Assembly (NCBI GenBank): GCA_035533595.1
Contig: DATLTN010000027.1
Coordinates: 46,565 to 110,564 of the forward strand
Length of the DNA: 64,000 bases
Direction: 5' to 3'
From: Acidimicrobiales bacterium
GTDB lineage: Bacteria; Actinomycetota; Acidimicrobiia; Acidimicrobiales; Bog-793
Position 1 is the stretch's first letter, and every line of letters starts with the position of its first letter. Shown here piece by piece: positions 63,601 through 64,000 of this stretch. The notes beneath the pieces are model-generated. The model made no database searches. It saw nothing but the letters and a program-made list of their open reading frames with translations, and was not told the origin of the DNA. A program made the position numbers and the translations under genes.

Positions 63601-63679
63601 GTCGACGAAGAAGGCCTCGGGCGCGAGCGGCGCCACGCTCGGCGCGAGCGGCGGCGCCAGCCACGCCGCACACGCGTAG
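60674..63679 (+). CDS. UPF0182 family large integral membrane protein
   Basis: The 1001-residue protein has seven membrane helices in the first 330 residues and a large extracytoplasmic domain, the UPF0182 layout. Family motifs include FHRDISFFVFRLPFL, YVDRFGLDVSANG, YPKLYQALHVTPAQSTLETPYI, NLTIDRYYVNGQ and the Pro/Tyr-rich PVYSYATFAKLQ. The C-terminal 120 residues are Ser/Ala/Gly-rich and low in complexity. ATG 60674 follows the previous stop directly. The function of the family is unknown. Confidence 0.93.
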   Translation: MRIPTDLPPRPHSRRRTVALLVTVIALVVLLVLAQGVGGFYANFLWFHWSGVGEVWTAVTVSKLALALSFIAIAFAVVWGCLFLVDLVVSRTLFLAPDTEFVRRFQQVTAPHAFWLRTGVAALLGLALGSSASSQWQNWLLFTHAVPFNMKDPLFHRDISFFVFRLPFLSFLVDWLFGLLVVAAIATAVAYFLNGAIRVQRTLTIEPRAIAHLSLLLSLLALERAWAYFYVDRFGLDVSANGYVQGAGYTDVHVRLPAMVLLAVVCLVAFVMLAFNVYQRTWVLPVVSVGLWAFLAIVVGVIYPKLYQALHVTPAQSTLETPYISRNISATTAAFDIGGVTREAFPANQDLTPGVLSRYAQTLDATQIWDPVYSYATFAKLQKQLSFYQLTNLTIDRYYVNGQLTPVVVGVRALNTGGVPSPTWVNTHLQFTHGYAGVVAPANTTSPNSNGSPNFLVGSVPVTAKIPDLAINQPSVYFAPGDDQYVIADTKQQEVDYQLADGKSKEGHYGGEGGIPIGGLGARLAFAVKLHDFNMLISSEITGKSHLIYIPDVLTEVQKALPFLKVDANPYAVIDNGEIEWVLDAYTTSPYYPYSETARTDELPGGSALQGSYNYVRDAVKVVVNAYTGKMSFYTINASGDPVMQSYEAAFPGMFHPLSSLTKTDPVLLQHLRYPQDLLAVQSAMYGRYHITNPSAFYGLGNAWDLSQTSTAAGGGASLTLPIGANGNVLRYQPIYELLQLPGQSSLSFDAIEPLVPYSQGDQLQNLAALMVVNSAYNGYGKLESLVTPTGSSSSTGNSGSSGGGIDGPGLANADIHSDPDVSQKITLLDQSGSQVILGAVQVLPLADSLLYIRPLYVSSTQTLYPKLQDVVVVYGKQVSLAPTLAGALAGVFGSAPPGITAGNSSGSGSTAVTAIPSDVRNDIASGLQAYQQAQSALTSGDLGTYQSDVTKAGQFLQQANSLLAQSNAATKSSTPSTKKASGASGATLGASGGASHAAHA

Positions 63680-63714
63680 GCGTAGGCGAGTGGCCGGCCT
63701 CGCAGAAGCACCGC

Positions 63715-63720
63715 TAAGGT
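63715..63720 (+). promoter_or_regulatory. -10 box of the initiator tRNA gene
   Basis: TAAGGT lies 12 bases before the tRNA 5' end. No clear -35 hexamer is present. Confidence 0.4.
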
Positions 63721-63732
63721 GTCAGGACCCAC

Positions 63733-63809
<77 letters not shown>

Positions 63810-63823
63810 GAAAAAAGCAGGTC

Positions 63824-63855
63824 AGAAGGGGTCTCGGTTCGCCGAGGTCCCTTCT
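63824..63855 (+). terminator. Terminator hairpin after tRNA-fMet
   Basis: AGAAGGGGTCTCGG pairs with CCGAGGTCCCTTCT around a TTCG tetraloop; all 14 pairs form, two of them G:T. T-rich bases (TTC) follow. It lies 14 bases after the tRNA. Confidence 0.75.
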
Positions 63856-64000
63856 TCATCTCCGGATTTCTACCGGTTCTTCTACCGGATCGTCCGGCAG
63901 GCTTCGACAGCGACTGTGCGAGACCGGCACTTTCGGCGAAGGGACGGGCGCGCTGGACAGCGCCTGGATGGGGGTGCGGAGCGGGCTCGCTGGTGAGGAA
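63856..64000. other. Stretch after tRNA-fMet with short direct repeat
   Basis: These 145 bases carry TTCTACCGG twice (63868-63876 and 63880-63888) and look less GC-biased at third positions than the rest. A minus-strand frame is open from the window edge through the tRNA 3' end, but it has no visible start or family match. No gene can be supported. Confidence 0.3.

Overview
The window is very GC-rich, tightly packed bacterial chromosome. Two WhiB-type iron-sulfur regulators, a Mycobacterium-like succinate dehydrogenase, a YlbL-type PDZ/Lon protease, a UPF0182 protein and the classic actinobacterial block rplM-rpsI-glmM-glmS-acpS-nnr-alr-tsaEB-rimI-tsaD-groESL point to Actinomycetota. A deep branch such as Acidimicrobiia is my guess from overall flavour and is not proven by any single marker. 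No plasmid, phage, insertion sequence or CRISPR array is visible, and no gene-free stretch exceeds about 225 bases.

Layout. (1) 1-6288 is an accessory catabolic block: the end of a LivM-type permease, LivG and LivF ATPases, three consecutive proteins each made of two Rid (YjgF/UK114) domains, a GlcG/HbpS-like protein, a Rieske ring-hydroxylating oxygenase behind its own AT-rich palindromic operator, and a solitary HicB-like protein. (2) 6404-19109 is conserved housekeeping: ribosomal proteins L13 and S9, amino-sugar synthesis, acyl-carrier-protein activation, NAD(P)H-hydrate repair, alanine racemase, family-4 uracil-DNA glycosylase, the t6A37 tRNA-modification genes, and groESL under a perfect CIRCE element. 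(3) 19133-37871 holds a NUDIX hydrolase, GuaB3, GuaA, PcrA/UvrD helicase, SucCD, PurN, PurH, FolD and MetF, interleaved with three large polytopic glycosyltransferase-like membrane proteins. (4) 37941-41703 holds malate dehydrogenase followed by a CoA-transferase, an atypical crotonase and an isochorismatase-like hydrolase. (5) 41710-46961, all on the minus strand, holds an exported protein, a DUF2277 protein, an SCP2-like protein and sdhB-sdhA-sdhC. (6) 47125-63679 holds a MoxR-type ATPase with a VWA partner, two WhiB genes, a formimidoyltransferase domain, a DUF2342-like protein, a truncated haemoglobin, an HtrA-like protein lacking its catalytic triad, an MreB-like actin, a HEAT-repeat protein, a PDZ-Lon protease, a DivIVA-like coiled-coil protein ending in a phage-head-morphogenesis zinc knuckle, and UPF0182. 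(7) An initiator tRNA-Met gene with a terminator hairpin closes the window.

Functionally, succinyl-CoA synthetase, succinate dehydrogenase and malate dehydrogenase give three TCA steps. GuaB3, GuaA, PurN, PurH, FolD and MetF form a purine and one-carbon set. Many single genes show a TANNNT -10 box only 6-9 bases before the start codon and no Shine-Dalgarno sequence, which indicates widespread leaderless transcription. The strongest candidates for new biology are the triple double-Rid plus Rieske cluster, the DivIVA-like/phage-head-domain fusion, the degenerate HtrA-like protein, and a 12-codon leader ORF overlapping the mreB-like start.
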